Source: Lacticaseibacillus daqingensis (lineage in GTDB: Bacteria; Bacillota; Bacilli; Lactobacillales; Lactobacillaceae). Taken from it: DNA of 64,000 nt. Shown here piece by piece: positions 63,176 through 64,000 of the stretch (position 1 is its first letter; every line of letters starts with the position of its first letter). The translations under genes were made by a program, and so were the position numbers. The DNA lies in the NCBI RefSeq assembly GCF_003946115.1, contig NZ_RHOH01000006.1:113346-177345 (forward strand), in the 5' to 3' direction. The notes under the pieces were generated by a model. The model did not search any database, was not told the origin of the DNA, and worked only from the letters and a program-made list of their open reading frames with translations.

Positions 63176-63204
63176 TTGGACCCGTTCGATTTTTCAGGTA
63201 TAAT
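63176..63204 (+). promoter_or_regulatory. Promoter of the S1-domain gene
   Basis: TTGGAC (63176-63181) and TATAAT (63199-63204) with 17-base spacing, starting directly after the cyclophilin stop codon. Confidence 0.85.
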
Positions 63205-63240
63205 AGTAGAGAAATCGAAAAATAGAAATGAAGTGTCAGC

Positions 63241-63621
63241 ATGAATTATCGCATTGGAGATATCATTACTGGCAAAGTAACGGGGATTCAGCCCTATGGT
63301 GTGTTCGTGCTGTTGGATGACGCGCAGCAGGGGTTGATCCACATTTCCGAGTGCCAGCACGGCTTCGTCAAGGCACTCGGGGACCTATTCAAAGTTGGCC
63401 AAAGCCTGTCGGTGGTCGTCCTGGATATCGATGAGTATTCCGGCAAGATCAGCCTGTCGCTGCGTGCGCTGCAAGCAGCCCCGGCGATGACGACATACCG
63501 CCACCGCAAACATTACTGGACGAACCGGAAGAACCATACTGGGTTCGCCCCGATCGCCAGCCGCTTAGACGGATGGGTCTCGGAGTCCTTACATGAGTTA
63601 GAGAAAGACGCGTCCCAGTAG
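63241..63621 (+). CDS. cvfD: S1 RNA-binding domain protein (CvfD/YugI-like)
   Basis: 126 aa. A single S1 domain covers residues ~1-75 (IGDIITGKVTGIQPYGVFVLL; QGLIHISECQHGFVKALGDLFKVGQ; YSGKISLSLRAL), followed by a basic, aromatic tail containing HRKHYWTNRKNHTGFAPI. Homologues (CvfD, YabR/YugI, general stress protein 13) bind RNA or ribosomes and affect translation and cold growth. Only a weak GAAGTG stands upstream of ATG 63241, so the start is moderately certain. Confidence 0.85.
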   Translation: MNYRIGDIITGKVTGIQPYGVFVLLDDAQQGLIHISECQHGFVKALGDLFKVGQSLSVVVLDIDEYSGKISLSLRALQAAPAMTTYRHRKHYWTNRKNHTGFAPIASRLDGWVSESLHELEKDASQ

Positions 63622-63636
63622 GATGCGTCTTTTCTT
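63604..63636 (+). terminator. Terminator overlapping the end of the S1-domain gene
   Basis: AAAGACGCGTCC / GGATGCGTCTTT with T-rich tail; the left arm lies in the last codons of the gene. Confidence 0.9.
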
Positions 63637-63762
63637 TTCGAATGATGCAGCACTATTTGACATTATCGTTCGTGAATAACGTGATTGATTATTCATCGCA
63701 GCGCACACACTTCGGTTTTGATTCGTGGTTTTGTTTTTTTTCTCGAAAAGGGTAATTTCCTG

Positions 63763-63896
63763 TTGACGATGCGGCCAAAAGGCTGGTAAGATACTTGTTG
63801 TTGTCAACGCGGCGGTCACGTCGCAGCATACAGGATGTGAATAAATATTCACCATTCAAAAATATGTTTGACAACGTTGCTTCGATAAGATATACT
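63763..63896 (+). promoter_or_regulatory. Tandem rRNA-type promoters P1 and P2
   Basis: P1: TTGACG (63763-63768) and TAAGAT (63787-63792), 18 bases. P2: consensus TTGACA (63868-63873) and TATACT (63891-63896), 17 bases. The region is much more A/T-rich than the rest of the window, as usual before rRNA operons. Confidence 0.85.
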
Positions 63897-64000
63897 TACA
63901 AAGTTGTCTTAACGGACAAGGTGGTCCTTTGAAAACTGAACAAAGTTTCGTAAATGTGATAGGGTCTTCGATCTTGAATCGAAGAGAATTAAAACATTGC
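63897..64000 (+). other. rRNA operon leader (16S gene begins beyond the window)
   Basis: The sequence CCTTTGAAAACTGAACAAAG (63927-63946) is characteristic of the leader before 16S rRNA genes in lactobacilli. It includes a TCTTCGAT/ATCGAAGA hairpin (63966-63985). The mature 16S 5' end is not reached by base 64000. Confidence 0.8.

Noticed and set aside
63640..64000. Start of the 16S rRNA gene inside the window
   Set aside because: Only promoters and leader are visible; the mature 16S 5' end sequence is not reached.

Overview
The window is a contiguous, GC-rich piece of a Lactobacillaceae chromosome. Four things point there: the gene orders ruvB-queA-tgt-yajC, alaS-ireB-ruvX-DUF1292-zapA-cvpA-mutS2-trxA and divergent pepQ/ccpA; the PepQ/PepV peptidases; a maltose phosphorylase plus beta-phosphoglucomutase route; and an AdhE. 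The strong preference for G/C at third codon positions suggests a high-GC member of the Lacticaseibacillus type, but the sequence alone does not fix the species. No phage, transposase, CRISPR array or tRNA gene was seen. The last 240 bases hold the promoters and leader of an rRNA operon whose 16S gene lies beyond the window.

Layout. 1-3.6 kb: ruvB (3' end), queA, tgt and yajC, with a large hairpin-repeat element between queA and tgt. 3.6-16.4 kb: a maltodextrin locus (alpha-glucosidase, neopullulanase, maltose phosphorylase, beta-phosphoglucomutase, alpha-1,6-glucosidase-like enzyme, MalE, MalF, MalG and a LacI-type regulator). MalEFG would import maltodextrin, the glycosidases trim it to maltose and glucose, and the phosphorylase and mutase make glucose 6-phosphate. 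No transport ATPase is encoded here. 16.5-27.8 kb: adhE with a Rex-like operator, a DtxR/MntR-type regulator next to glucose-6-phosphate dehydrogenase, DNA polymerase IV, a ytoI-nrnA-cshB operon, and an unknown gene with a formylglycine-generating-enzyme-like motif. 27.8-38.8 kb: T-box-controlled alaS, ireB, ruvX, DUF1292, a second repeat element, zapA, cvpA, mutS2, trxA, DUF2507, a glutamate racemase/RdgB fusion and a YfcE-type phosphoesterase.

38.8-49.5 kb is rich in envelope and osmotic functions: glycerol facilitator, a CbpB-like CBS protein, a DUF368 (PopT-type) transporter, an MscS channel, DUF948 and YtxH proteins, pepQ, ccpA, a class A PBP and a YjjG-type phosphatase. 49.7-63.6 kb: birA, pepV, a secreted-type glycerophosphodiester phosphodiesterase, a YibE/YibF pair with a phosphoesterase, a 5'-nucleotidase-like protein, yutD, an HAD phosphatase, DUF1461, DedA, PgpA, ferredoxin-NADP reductase, cyclophilin and an S1-domain protein.

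The most unusual signal is a family of long intergenic hairpin elements (about 1538-1900, 31940-32400, 40302-40530 and 49471-49694). Their stems differ in sequence between copies yet stay paired through compensatory changes, while the apical loops (CGCACTTA or CGAACTTA, and a TTCGAA-containing loop) are conserved. This points to selection on a folded RNA or DNA structure.
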